Shown here one piece after another: positions 7,287 through 14,247 of a stretch of DNA of 20,023 bases. Numbering within the stretch: position 1 is the first letter of the stretch; every line of letters starts with the position of its first letter. The notes beneath the pieces were generated by a model. That model had not been told where the DNA came from, made no database searches, and saw only the letters and a list, made by a program, of their open reading frames with translations. Location: the IMG/VR virus record IMGVR_UViG_3300034111_000311, positions 1-20,023 of that record; one strand, written 5' to 3'. A program made the position numbers and the translations under genes. Origin of the DNA: a virus.

Positions 7287-8333
7287 CTAACCAGCGCGAG
7301 AGCCATGCAGGCCCGCGACGACCGCCTCCATGAGTGATTTCGGAGCGGTGCGTGTTGCTGGTGTTTGGGATAGGGATGCGCTTGGCGTGCGCGCAGTTGC
7401 TTTCGGTGCAGGAGCCATCTTTTTAAGTTGAGCGTTCACGTTACTGTAGGCCGTCCTCACAACCGTGAGTGCTTCCTCAATAGACTTTACTTGCCCACCA
7501 AATTGCTCTTGCAGGATCGCTGCTGCTTCACGCTGCACAAACCCGGCTTTTTTGCCTTTGTAGTCAGGATCGCTCGCAGCAAGCTGGTTCTCAAAATCAG
7601 ACACTGCCCTAGCAACATTGCCCTGAACCTCTTGCGTGACATATCTCTGACCGAGATCGTTCATGCGCTGGTTCTCGACCGCTGCTCTCTGCTGGTCGAA
7701 ACGGGTTTTGGCGAATTCCCGCGCCACGTTCTCAGTCATCTGCCCCTGCGCAACCAGCGATTGCAGGTCGTCAGGCAGCACAACGCCGAGATACTCTTGC
7801 GCGTGTCGCACATAGGGAGAGACCATTTCGTAGAAGGCGCGCATATCGCCCCTACGCAACGTCGCTGCTATGTGCAGTGCATTGACCACATCGTCGCCCG
7901 AAAGATCGTGCGTCTTTGTGAAATTCTCCAGTTGCGAGCCTATCTCGGCAGGCGCCCGAAGCTGTGCAACCTCGTTGCGCAGTTCAGTCCTGTCCTTCAA
8001 TAGGCGTCGAATTCGCTTGCCGGCTTTCGGGGACACGTCGTCCTTATCAGCAGCGATCTCTTCGTCAGTCTCTTCTTTTGTCTCTTCCGGCTCTGCTGCC
8101 TTACCTGTCTCTTCAGCGTCTTCGGAGGCGGGAGGCTCCTCCTTGCCCTCTGTCGCGTCTTCGCCATCCACGCTCGTCGTTTTCACGACCTCTTGGATTG
8201 CGTCGAACAGCGTCTCTTTGGGCTGCTCCCCTTTGCTATCACCCGAATTGTCGGGCGAGACCGTAGCCTCTGTCGTCGGAGCAACGCTCTCGATCGGCGG
8301 GCTGTCGTTCTGGAAATCTTCGTCGCTCTGCAC
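7287..8333 (-). CDS. Scaffolding protein, 348 aa
   Basis: The N-terminal third is strongly acidic and disordered (residues about 56-99 are mostly Glu, Asp and small residues), followed by a basic patch (KAGKRIRRLLKDR, 103-115) and a helical, probably coiled-coil body with DQQRAAVENQRMNDLGQRY. The C-terminal 45 residues are basic and Ala/Pro/Thr-rich, ending LHGSRAG. This charge pattern, a length near that of P22 scaffold, and placement between portal and capsid genes fit an internal scaffold that directs shell assembly and then leaves the procapsid. The start is GTG, fixed by AAAGGAG six bases upstream. Hairpins with a shared core stand on both sides of the gene. No protease motif is seen, so a protease-scaffold fusion is unlikely. 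Confidence 0.8.
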   Translation of the reverse strand: MQSDEDFQNDSPPIESVAPTTEATVSPDNSGDSKGEQPKETLFDAIQEVVKTTSVDGEDATEGKEEPPASEDAEETGKAAEPEETKEETDEEIAADKDDVSPKAGKRIRRLLKDRTELRNEVAQLRAPAEIGSQLENFTKTHDLSGDDVVNALHIAATLRRGDMRAFYEMVSPYVRHAQEYLGVVLPDDLQSLVAQGQMTENVAREFAKTRFDQQRAAVENQRMNDLGQRYVTQEVQGNVARAVSDFENQLAASDPDYKGKKAGFVQREAAAILQEQFGGQVKSIEEALTVVRTAYSNVNAQLKKMAPAPKATARTPSASLSQTPATRTAPKSLMEAVVAGLHGSRAG

Positions 8334-8339
8334 TCTGCG

Positions 8340-8347
8340 CTCCTTTT
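8340..8347 (-). promoter_or_regulatory. Shine-Dalgarno site fixing the GTG start of the scaffold gene
   Basis: The transcribed strand reads AAAAGGAG here, six bases before GTG at 8333. No ATG in this frame has a comparable site, so the GTG start is preferred. Confidence 0.65.
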
Positions 8348-8350
8348 GTG

Positions 8351-8378
8351 TGCCTGCGGATCGTTAAATCCGCAGGCA
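8351..8378 (-). promoter_or_regulatory. Perfect 11-bp hairpin between portal and scaffold genes
   Basis: TGCCTGCGGAT and ATCCGCAGGCA pair perfectly around the six-base loop TTAACG. The hairpin lies in the 83-base gap between the portal stop and the scaffold Shine-Dalgarno site, ending about four bases before that site. It shares GGATTTAACG with the hairpin downstream of the scaffold gene. It lacks a U-tract, so it is more likely a processing, stability or translation-control element than a terminator. Confidence 0.6.
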
Positions 8379-8416
8379 TGGGGGTAAATAACAGAAAAAA
8401 GATGTAGATTAAACCC

Positions 8417-10633
8417 TCAATGTAAGGGCTGACCTTGCGGCGGCGCTCCAGTGTTCGCGCCGGGGGCGCTAGACTGCGGCGTCGGCGGCTTCTCTGCGTT
8501 CGCGCCACCCTGTGCGCCCTGCGCCGGAGAAGCGCCGCCACCGGGCGGCAGAGGCTTCGCGGCGTTCTGCATCATTATCGACGGAGCGCCCTCGGAAAGG
8601 GCTTCGTTGATGTCCAGCTTGTCGTCCAATCTCTTGATCGCTTCCTGCGCCAAGAACATCGGCGTGATGCCCGGTATCTGCATGAGGATCGGACCCAGCT
8701 TCTCAAAGTTCGACACGGCGAGAGCCTGATCCGGCACGCCAGAACTGCCGGCCTCGATTTCGAGGTAGACGTTCTTCGCTACATCGGCCTTCGTAAGCTG
8801 CGGCCACACGGCGCCGGGGCCGACAATGTCCTTCACCGTCTCTTCAGAGACGTTCAGGATGAGGATTTCACCTGCGGCGCGAGCAAGCTGCGTCAGGGTC
8901 TCGTCGAGATCATCAGCGGCGCTGCCAAGGGCGTCTGAGCGCGACTGCTGCGCAACCTGCGTCTCAGTGGCCGTGCTGTTGCTGTTGCCGCCGAGGTTCG
9001 CCTCCTGATCGCCAACCGCGCGCATCATGTCTTGGAAGATCGGATTGACCTCATAGAGCGCGTTGTCGAAGGGATTGCCCTTGATTGGCTGCACAACCGT
9101 GTCGATGCTCTGCCCCTGCGCGAGGCCGGAGATCGAGATCAGCGCATTCACGGGATGATTGCGCAGGCTGTCCAAATCCTCCGCAGACAGCATGCCCTCG
9201 GCATACGCCAGCTTCGGGCGGTTCGCGAAGCGATGCTCGCGCATGCCCTGCCGTGTTCTGTTCAACTCCAACTGCATGGGCTTCAGGAGTTGAATATCCG
9301 ATGGCGGGAAAACCTGTCCGTCCGTCTCGTTGAACATGACGGCGAACCAAGGATAGAAGCGCTCAATCCAAGCGTCGGGCGCCGCCGGCTCCTGCAGGAA
9401 ATCGATGTAGCCGTCGCAGATGACATAAACCATGCCGTCGCGCTTGTTGTAGACCTCCCACACAAGGGCCGTGTCGCTGTCGCCCTTTGAGATGTTCGCC
9501 GTGTCGCCGCCCTGCTGCCAAGACGCGCGTGCGCTCTCGTAAGCGGTGCCGACATCGGTGCGCGAATAGGCCGTGTAGTTCGTGCCCACGTCCACGCCAT
9601 AGGTCTCTTTAATCTCGTTGACCGAGAGGAGATACTCTTCGGCAACCCAATCGCAGCCCAGAAAATCGCGTAGCTGCACGCAGCGCGGGTCGGGGATGAT
9701 CGCCGTGCTCTTGGGGTAGGAAAGCTGCAGGCCTTCGCGCAGAACGATCTCCTGCTCGCGCATAAGATCAGCCATCGCCAGACGAAGCTGTTCGGCCTCT
9801 GCGCTATCTTCCTGCGTTTCGCCATCCGCTATATCCGCAGAAATGCGTTCGACAATCGACAGGCGCTGCTCAAGATCGGCGAGGTGCGTGTCGTAGTCGG
9901 GAGATTTGCCCATGACGCGCTGGAAGCCAATCTTGATCCAGCCAACGCCGGCAGTTGCCGCGCGACGCAGCACTAACTTCATCATCGACTTGAAGGGCTG
10001 CTGCTGGCTGTCGATCTCATATTCGTAAAGAAGCTGCAGCGTCTCTGCGATTTTCTTTTCCTGATCGAGTTGCTGCTTCGCCTGCTGCGCGTCCTGAATA
10101 AGCGTCTGCGCCTGCTGCACGGCGACCGGATCAACGGGTGGGGGAGGCGGGGCCGGCATACCCGTGGCCGGGTCGATCTGCGGCGGCATCATCGCCTGCT
10201 GCTGCGACATCATCGCATTTTGGATGAGAGCCTGCGCGGCCTGCAGTGACTGCATGTTGCCGTCCCAGACGGTCGTCAGCAGTCGCTTACGTCGGCGCGC
10301 AATCGCCTTCGGATTTTTCGCATAAAGAGAGGCCACCTTCTGCTGCACATGGCGCAGCGTGATGTTCGCAACGTAGCGATCCTCTTCGGCGTCGTTAAAG
10401 TAGGACGCTTTCGTCTCACTCGGCCACTGCTTACCAGCACAGAAGCGCTGATCCTTCTCCATCTGGCGGAAGACTTTATCCCAATGCGTCTTGGCCTCGC
10501 GCACCATGCTGGACATGGCGGTGACAAGGGCCTTGCGCGACTGAGAGGGATCGGGCGTCTCGCGATCCATCACCTTCTCAGGAGTTTCTTCGGACGGGAT
10601 CGGACCCTCATCCATGAGTTCGCCGTCAACCAT
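8417..10633 (-). CDS. Portal protein (large podovirus type), 738 aa
   Basis: The portal forms the twelve-subunit ring through which DNA is packaged and ejected. The N-terminal region has HWDKVFRQMEKDQRFCAGKQ (residues 50-69) and NITLRHVQQKVASLYAKNPK (90-109), both characteristic of large podovirus portals. The length of about 740 residues is close to that of P22-type portals. Later segments include MQLELNRTRQGMREHRFANR and KLDINEAL near the tunnel and crown regions. Residues about 128-200 are Gln/Ala/Pro-rich with a poly-Pro run (PAPPPPP, 160-166), and the C-terminus is a disordered Gly/Ala/Pro tail. The ATG at 10633 overlaps the terminase stop as TGATG; TTG and GTG codons just upstream are less likely starts. 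Confidence 0.85.
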   Translation of the reverse strand: MVDGELMDEGPIPSEETPEKVMDRETPDPSQSRKALVTAMSSMVREAKTHWDKVFRQMEKDQRFCAGKQWPSETKASYFNDAEEDRYVANITLRHVQQKVASLYAKNPKAIARRRKRLLTTVWDGNMQSLQAAQALIQNAMMSQQQAMMPPQIDPATGMPAPPPPPVDPVAVQQAQTLIQDAQQAKQQLDQEKKIAETLQLLYEYEIDSQQQPFKSMMKLVLRRAATAGVGWIKIGFQRVMGKSPDYDTHLADLEQRLSIVERISADIADGETQEDSAEAEQLRLAMADLMREQEIVLREGLQLSYPKSTAIIPDPRCVQLRDFLGCDWVAEEYLLSVNEIKETYGVDVGTNYTAYSRTDVGTAYESARASWQQGGDTANISKGDSDTALVWEVYNKRDGMVYVICDGYIDFLQEPAAPDAWIERFYPWFAVMFNETDGQVFPPSDIQLLKPMQLELNRTRQGMREHRFANRPKLAYAEGMLSAEDLDSLRNHPVNALISISGLAQGQSIDTVVQPIKGNPFDNALYEVNPIFQDMMRAVGDQEANLGGNSNSTATETQVAQQSRSDALGSAADDLDETLTQLARAAGEILILNVSEETVKDIVGPGAVWPQLTKADVAKNVYLEIEAGSSGVPDQALAVSNFEKLGPILMQIPGITPMFLAQEAIKRLDDKLDINEALSEGAPSIMMQNAAKPLPPGGGASPAQGAQGGANAEKPPTPQSSAPGANTGAPPQGQPLH

Positions 10634-12198
10634 CACCAACCCCCATTCTTAACTTGCCGCTGCATTTCAGCGCGGCGCGATTGTTCTTTGATCCAACCAA
10701 ATGTGCCGCGCGCCGGCGTCTTCTTTGTCGGACGCGCCATCGTCGGGCGCACCTGCTTCGCAAGGCCCATGCCGATAAGAGCGATCGCGTCGCAGAAATC
10801 GTCGTGCCCGCCATACGGGAATTGCAGCATCTCGTTGTAGGCTTCCATATACCAAGGCGCATAGGTGGGGATGTAGACCTTCCCCATCGCCATGCGAGCC
10901 GCGATAGATTGTGCGCGCGTCATCTTGTCGTTGATCGGCACAATCTCTTCCATCATCGCGTAGATGCCTTCCTCATGCTGCCTTTTGCGGAGGAACGGCC
11001 CGATCGACTTGGAGATGTGACCTCGCTCGGCCCACCATGCGAGGGGCTTATATCGCTGCATGAGACCAAGCATCTTCTCGACAACCACGTCTGACGGCCA
11101 TCGCCCCCATTCGACATCGTCCATGATCCAGATGTTGTCGTCGGCGTCGATGCCAATGGGCAGGAGACAGGTTTTGTCTCGCTCCTGCTTGGTAGATACG
11201 GCGTGATCAGAGGCGACATAAAAACGCAACTGATCGCGGGGAGGGCGATCAGTAGGCTTAGAATAGCCACGGATTTTTTCGGCAGGGAAAAAGTTGCCGC
11301 TGTCGGGGGTGGGGCTACCTTGATAAAGGGCTTGGAAACCTCTGGGGTCTGCTTCTCGCAGTTCGTAGAGGTAGGATGATGGGAAGCGTTCAGGCCAGAG
11401 AGCTTCGCCTTCTTTGCGGCCAAGAACGTCTTTATCTTTTGCAAGTGCGGGTAGGTCAATGATCTTCCATTTCTTTGCTTCGCTCGCTGAATAGCTTGCG
11501 TTCATGGGGTCAGTAATTCTTCCGACTAAGTCATCGCCGTGCCAGCGAGTTTGAATAATAACGATCCAGCCGACACTCGACAGCAGTCGCGTTTTCAAGA
11601 CTTGGTTATACCAATTCCAGAGTTTCTCTCGCGTCGTCGGGCTGTCGGCCTCCACGCGGTCTTTGATTGGGTCATCGATGATAAGGCCGTGGCCGCCGCG
11701 ACCTGTAAGAGAGCCGCCGCGTCCAACAAAAAAGAGTTTGCCCTTCTGTTCCAGTTCAAGGCGATCCACAGACGCCGCACCCGATAGGACAGAAACCTCT
11801 GGGAAGATTTGCTGATAGATCGGGTCTTGAATAATCGCGCGAACATCTCGTCCGAAATCCCATGAGAATTTCTCATTGTAGGTCGCCTCGATGATCGAGT
11901 TGGCCGGATTGCGGCCCATATACCAAGCTGGAAAGAGCCGGGACGTGAGTTGAGACTTGCCATGACGCGGGCCGAGGTTAATGATGAGGCGCTTGATGTT
12001 GCCCTTCTCAACTTCCTGCAGCGCGTGCGCGATGACCCTGTGATGCTTCGCAACCTCGTATTCAGATTGATCTGGGTCTTCGTGTGCGTCCTGCTTTGGC
12101 ATCATAAGACGCGCGAATTGAAGCAAGTCATCGCGAGCGAGAAGCGTCGCACGCCTCCGCTTTAACGCCAGCAAATATCTCTTTTCGTCCTCGGTCAT
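10633..12198 (-). CDS. Terminase large subunit (ATPase-nuclease packaging motor), 521 aa
   Basis: The Walker A motif GPRHGKS is at residues 76-82 and Walker B LIIDD at 172-176, followed by an arm with a TRWHGDDLVGRI segment (217-228) typical of phage terminases. The RNase H-like nuclease domain has its first acidic residue in VASDHAV (Asp331), Asp-rich IWIMDDVEWG near 360, and GGHDDFCDA (464-471) supplying the late catalytic Asp residues. All key residues are present, so both ATP hydrolysis and concatemer cutting are expected. The ATG at 12198 forms an ATGA overlap with the 31-aa ORF upstream. An in-frame extension to 12336 would overlap two genes and has no terminase-like sequence. The protein ends QVKNGGW and couples to the portal by TGATG. 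Confidence 0.92.
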   Translation of the reverse strand: MTEDEKRYLLALKRRRATLLARDDLLQFARLMMPKQDAHEDPDQSEYEVAKHHRVIAHALQEVEKGNIKRLIINLGPRHGKSQLTSRLFPAWYMGRNPANSIIEATYNEKFSWDFGRDVRAIIQDPIYQQIFPEVSVLSGAASVDRLELEQKGKLFFVGRGGSLTGRGGHGLIIDDPIKDRVEADSPTTREKLWNWYNQVLKTRLLSSVGWIVIIQTRWHGDDLVGRITDPMNASYSASEAKKWKIIDLPALAKDKDVLGRKEGEALWPERFPSSYLYELREADPRGFQALYQGSPTPDSGNFFPAEKIRGYSKPTDRPPRDQLRFYVASDHAVSTKQERDKTCLLPIGIDADDNIWIMDDVEWGRWPSDVVVEKMLGLMQRYKPLAWWAERGHISKSIGPFLRKRQHEEGIYAMMEEIVPINDKMTRAQSIAARMAMGKVYIPTYAPWYMEAYNEMLQFPYGGHDDFCDAIALIGMGLAKQVRPTMARPTKKTPARGTFGWIKEQSRRAEMQRQVKNGGW

Positions 12199-12290
12199 CT
12201 TGCACTCAATAACCAGATTGCAAAAAAGGTCAGCGCCATTGCCGTTGTGACAAAAAGTAATGCGCCGGCGAGGACGCTGACCACAAACAT
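12195..12290 (-). CDS. Hidden 31-aa single-transmembrane peptide between the HTH gene and the large terminase
   Basis: An ATG at 12290 (or the adjacent ATG at 12293) opens a frame of 31 codons, closed by TGA at 12197-12195. The start overlaps the stop of the 75-aa gene as TGATG, and the stop overlaps the terminase start as ATGA, so it fills the gap exactly. The peptide starts MFVVSVLAGALLFVTT and continues with Ala, Leu, Phe, Ile and Trp. Its only charged residue is the C-terminal Arg, so residues about 3-28 would span a membrane, with the C-terminus predicted inside. There is no strong Shine-Dalgarno sequence; translational coupling is likely. Function is unknown. The precise two-sided overlaps make it more than a chance ORF, though its length keeps confidence moderate. 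Confidence 0.55.
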   Translation of the reverse strand: MFVVSVLAGALLFVTTAMALTFFAIWLLSAR

Positions 12291-12517
12291 CATGCGAACA
12301 ACCGCCCAAGAGCGATGTCGCGCACCATGCCAGCATTCATGCCCGTCATGTCGGCGATCTCATAGATCGAGACGCCCTTCGCATAGCTGTCGCGGATCGC
12401 CTTAACGTCACCCCACGTCACCTTGCTCTCTGCCAGAACACGATCCTTCAGATTGCGCACAATCGGCGCATCAGAATTCAAAGAGTTTTTGAGGCTTAGT
12501 TTCTTCTGCGTCGCCAC
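12290..12517 (-). CDS. Small helix-turn-helix protein, candidate small terminase subunit, 75 aa
   Basis: Residues about 34-73 fit a helix-turn-helix: TWGDVKAIRDSYAKGVSIYE, then IADMTGMNAGMVRDIALGRL, the pattern seen in recognition helices of phage DNA-binding proteins. The N-terminus is Lys/Ser-rich. The start is GTG, fixed by AAGGAG eight bases upstream, which makes a 47-base overlap with the preceding gene. It lies next to the large terminase gene, separated only by the 31-aa ORF. Small terminases bind pac or cos DNA with such domains and usually lie just upstream of the large subunit, so this is the best candidate in view. At 75 residues it is shorter than most small terminases, which have an added oligomerisation part. 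It could instead be a regulator. Confidence 0.65.
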   Translation of the reverse strand: MATQKKLSLKNSLNSDAPIVRNLKDRVLAESKVTWGDVKAIRDSYAKGVSIYEIADMTGMNAGMVRDIALGRLFA

Positions 12518-12884
12518 CGGCGATCTCCTTCGTTTCTGCGAGTTGACGTGTGATCCAAGGAAGCTGGGGCTGTATGATCGGCCCCTTCTTCAGTTCTTCG
12601 AGTTTCAGGATGTTGGCCTGCTCGATGTCCTTGACCTGTGGGCCAAGTATCTCTTTCAAGGCGTCGATGACCTCCTGCTCGGTGAGGTCGGCAAAGTTCG
12701 ACACAACGTCAGCATTCACCTCTGTGATGCCTGATGACGCCGCGCAGCAAGCCTGCTCATTCCAGCCGAGTTCGCCGTCAGTCGTCTGCACGCGCCACCA
12801 CACGCGCAGGACAGAGGTGATGTTGCGCTTCGCGTCGGCGACGCACTCCATGCCCTCGATGATCCACAAATGCTCAATCATCAT
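12471..12884 (-). CDS. Small conserved phage protein, possible paralogue of the 119-aa protein, 137 aa
   Basis: The first half has a W-x-IE strand (LWIIEGMEC), then VLRVWWRVQTTDGE, and the second half a helix with TEQEVIDALKEILGPQVKDI, followed by a Lys/Glu-rich helix and PQLPW. The same order (W-x-IE, WRV...DG, IxAxK...G...IE, Pro-rich end) appears in the 119-aa gene at 15241-15600, and I associate it with a widespread small phage family, probably the one labelled DUF7936. Function is not known to me. ATG codons at 12884 and 12881 are both usable; AGGAG, which overlaps the TAG of the preceding gene, lies four or seven bases upstream and favours the second. The last 47 bases overlap the HTH gene. 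Confidence 0.7.
   Translation of the reverse strand: MMIEHLWIIEGMECVADAKRNITSVLRVWWRVQTTDGELGWNEQACCAASSGITEVNADVVSNFADLTEQEVIDALKEILGPQVKDIEQANILKLEELKKGPIIQPQLPWITRQLAETKEIAGGDAEETKPQKLFEF
12525..12530 (-). promoter_or_regulatory. Shine-Dalgarno site fixing the GTG start of the HTH gene
   Basis: AAGGAG on the transcribed strand is eight bases before GTG at 12517. It lies inside the preceding gene and supports the 47-base overlap. Confidence 0.65.
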
Positions 12885-12891
12885 CAGGCTC

Positions 12892-14247
12892 CTAGTTCTG
12901 CGCCATGTTCTGCGTTAGCTGGATACGATCGAAATCGAAGGTGATGCCCGATCGACCGTTGCTGCACGGGTCATACCCGGCAGGGCCAGCGTTGAAGAGA
13001 GTGAAGCGCCCCGTGTCGGACAGCGGCAACCAACCAAAGCCGACATCACGCACGCCGCCATAGACGCTTGTGTTGTAGACTTGCTGGATCACCTGCGGGC
13101 CAAAGATCAGCGAATAGTCGAGGCGTGAGCCGGTGAAGTAATTGACGCCGACACGGTCGGTGTCCAACTCCAGCTTCGCGTGAACTGCCGCGACGCTACT
13201 GTGGACGACGCCCATACCCATCGCCTCAAGGTCGATCTCGCTCCAACCATAGAGCGGATCGCTGCCAGCGGCGGGGAATGCCGTTCCCGGCGTCTGGATA
13301 CAGAACGGCGTCAGGAGCGGCGGGTTCCAATGACCGACTGTGCGGATCATCTCGAAAGACGGCTGACCTAAATCGGCAAGAGAAAGCTGCGGGCCAACCA
13401 CGGCGGTCGGAAGCGCAACGTAATAGACATCATGCTGCGCGCCCTCAAACAGCACCATGATGTCGAGGCGTGTAGCGTCGGGATGAACGTAGTGCGTCAC
13501 CGACACAAACTCGTAGCCGCGCGTGACGGGGTGCGAATAGCCGTGACCGTAGATCGGTGCGCTGTCGCTGCTTGTGTTAAGATAATCGCGAACGCCAATC
13601 TTGGCCGTCCCCGTGCCGCGCTTCTCCTTCTGATAAATCAGCACACCAAACGTGACGAAGCGACCGCGAAGCGTCTTCACCTTTTCTGGCGGGACGATGT
13701 GAAGGATGTATTCTTCCGATGCAGTCATCTTGTGAACGCCCATCGGGCGCGACGCGCCGGGGCAGGCGTTCTCGGCCCAATCGTCCGGCCAAGCGACTGT
13801 ATCAACCGACTTTTTCCAACCATCAGCGCACTGACCTGTGCCGGGAACAGCGCCGGCGCTAAAAGCACGCGCGACGCCAGCCGTAGAGGTCTGTGGCGAC
13901 ACGCCTCCGAAATGACCAAGCGGGACGAACCACTGATTGTCCTGCACTTGCACGACACGGTTCGCGCACTCAAAATTAGACGCAGTCGCCCAACCTCTGC
14001 CGGGGTAGCCCCAAAAGCCGGGACCATTACCAATAAACACAAGATCGCCAGCACGCAGGCCATATGTGTTGTTGGTGTATAGGCGCGGATTGTTGTTCAC
14101 CGTGTCGAAGCCGGTGATCTGCATTTGAGGCAGTGTGCCCCCACCCTGCGGATTTATCTTCGTCATGTTGCCGCACGCGGCCCACACCTGCCACTGCGTG
14201 TTCGGCAGGAAATTCTCGACGCGGTGGCTTACCGGCGAATAAGTCAT
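12892..14247 (-). CDS. Unrecognised 451-aa protein, probable virion adhesin or tail appendage
   Basis: The ATG at 14247 overlaps the preceding stop as TAATG; a GTG at 14262 is less likely. The opening ENFLPNTQWQVWA (11-23) is like the start of phage tail appendage proteins of the NLLPNxxFxxW type. Residues about 185-290 (VKTLRGRFVTFGVLIYQK, then GYEFVSVTHYVHPDATRLDI, then VYYVALPTAVVG) have the strand order of a carbohydrate-binding jelly roll. The protein is rich in Gly, Asn and aromatic residues and has seven or so scattered cysteines. No hydrolase active site is recognised. Position at the end of the fibre cluster and before the packaging genes suggests a sugar-binding virion protein; this is an inference from fold pattern and context. 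Confidence 0.6.
   Translation of the reverse strand: MTYSPVSHRVENFLPNTQWQVWAACGNMTKINPQGGGTLPQMQITGFDTVNNNPRLYTNNTYGLRAGDLVFIGNGPGFWGYPGRGWATASNFECANRVVQVQDNQWFVPLGHFGGVSPQTSTAGVARAFSAGAVPGTGQCADGWKKSVDTVAWPDDWAENACPGASRPMGVHKMTASEEYILHIVPPEKVKTLRGRFVTFGVLIYQKEKRGTGTAKIGVRDYLNTSSDSAPIYGHGYSHPVTRGYEFVSVTHYVHPDATRLDIMVLFEGAQHDVYYVALPTAVVGPQLSLADLGQPSFEMIRTVGHWNPPLLTPFCIQTPGTAFPAAGSDPLYGWSEIDLEAMGMGVVHSSVAAVHAKLELDTDRVGVNYFTGSRLDYSLIFGPQVIQQVYNTSVYGGVRDVGFGWLPLSDTGRFTLFNAGPAGYDPCSNGRSGITFDFDRIQLTQNMAQN

Noticed and set aside
7428-8003. 191-aa open frame on the plus strand opposite the scaffold gene
   Set aside because: It is antisense to the scaffold gene, His/Leu/Arg-rich without a recognisable fold, and lacks a start signal.
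6102-8378. Intergenic hairpins read as intrinsic terminators
   Set aside because: None is followed by a run of T on the transcribed strand, so classical intrinsic termination is not supported; they are kept as structured elements only.
8239-8378. Minus-strand reading frame starting in the hairpin before the scaffold gene
   Set aside because: It is an Arg-rich frame overlapping the scaffold start in another phase, while the scaffold GTG has a strong ribosome site and a characteristic protein.
12199-12336. 46-residue N-terminal extension of the large terminase
   Set aside because: It overlaps the HTH gene and the 31-aa ORF, is Cys/Arg-rich and unlike terminases, and the ATG at 12198 has an ATGA coupling and a typical N-terminus.
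13432-14082. 216-aa open frame on the plus strand opposite the 451-aa gene
   Set aside because: It lies wholly antisense to a well-formed gene, shows no motif, and is explained by the codon bias of the opposite strand.
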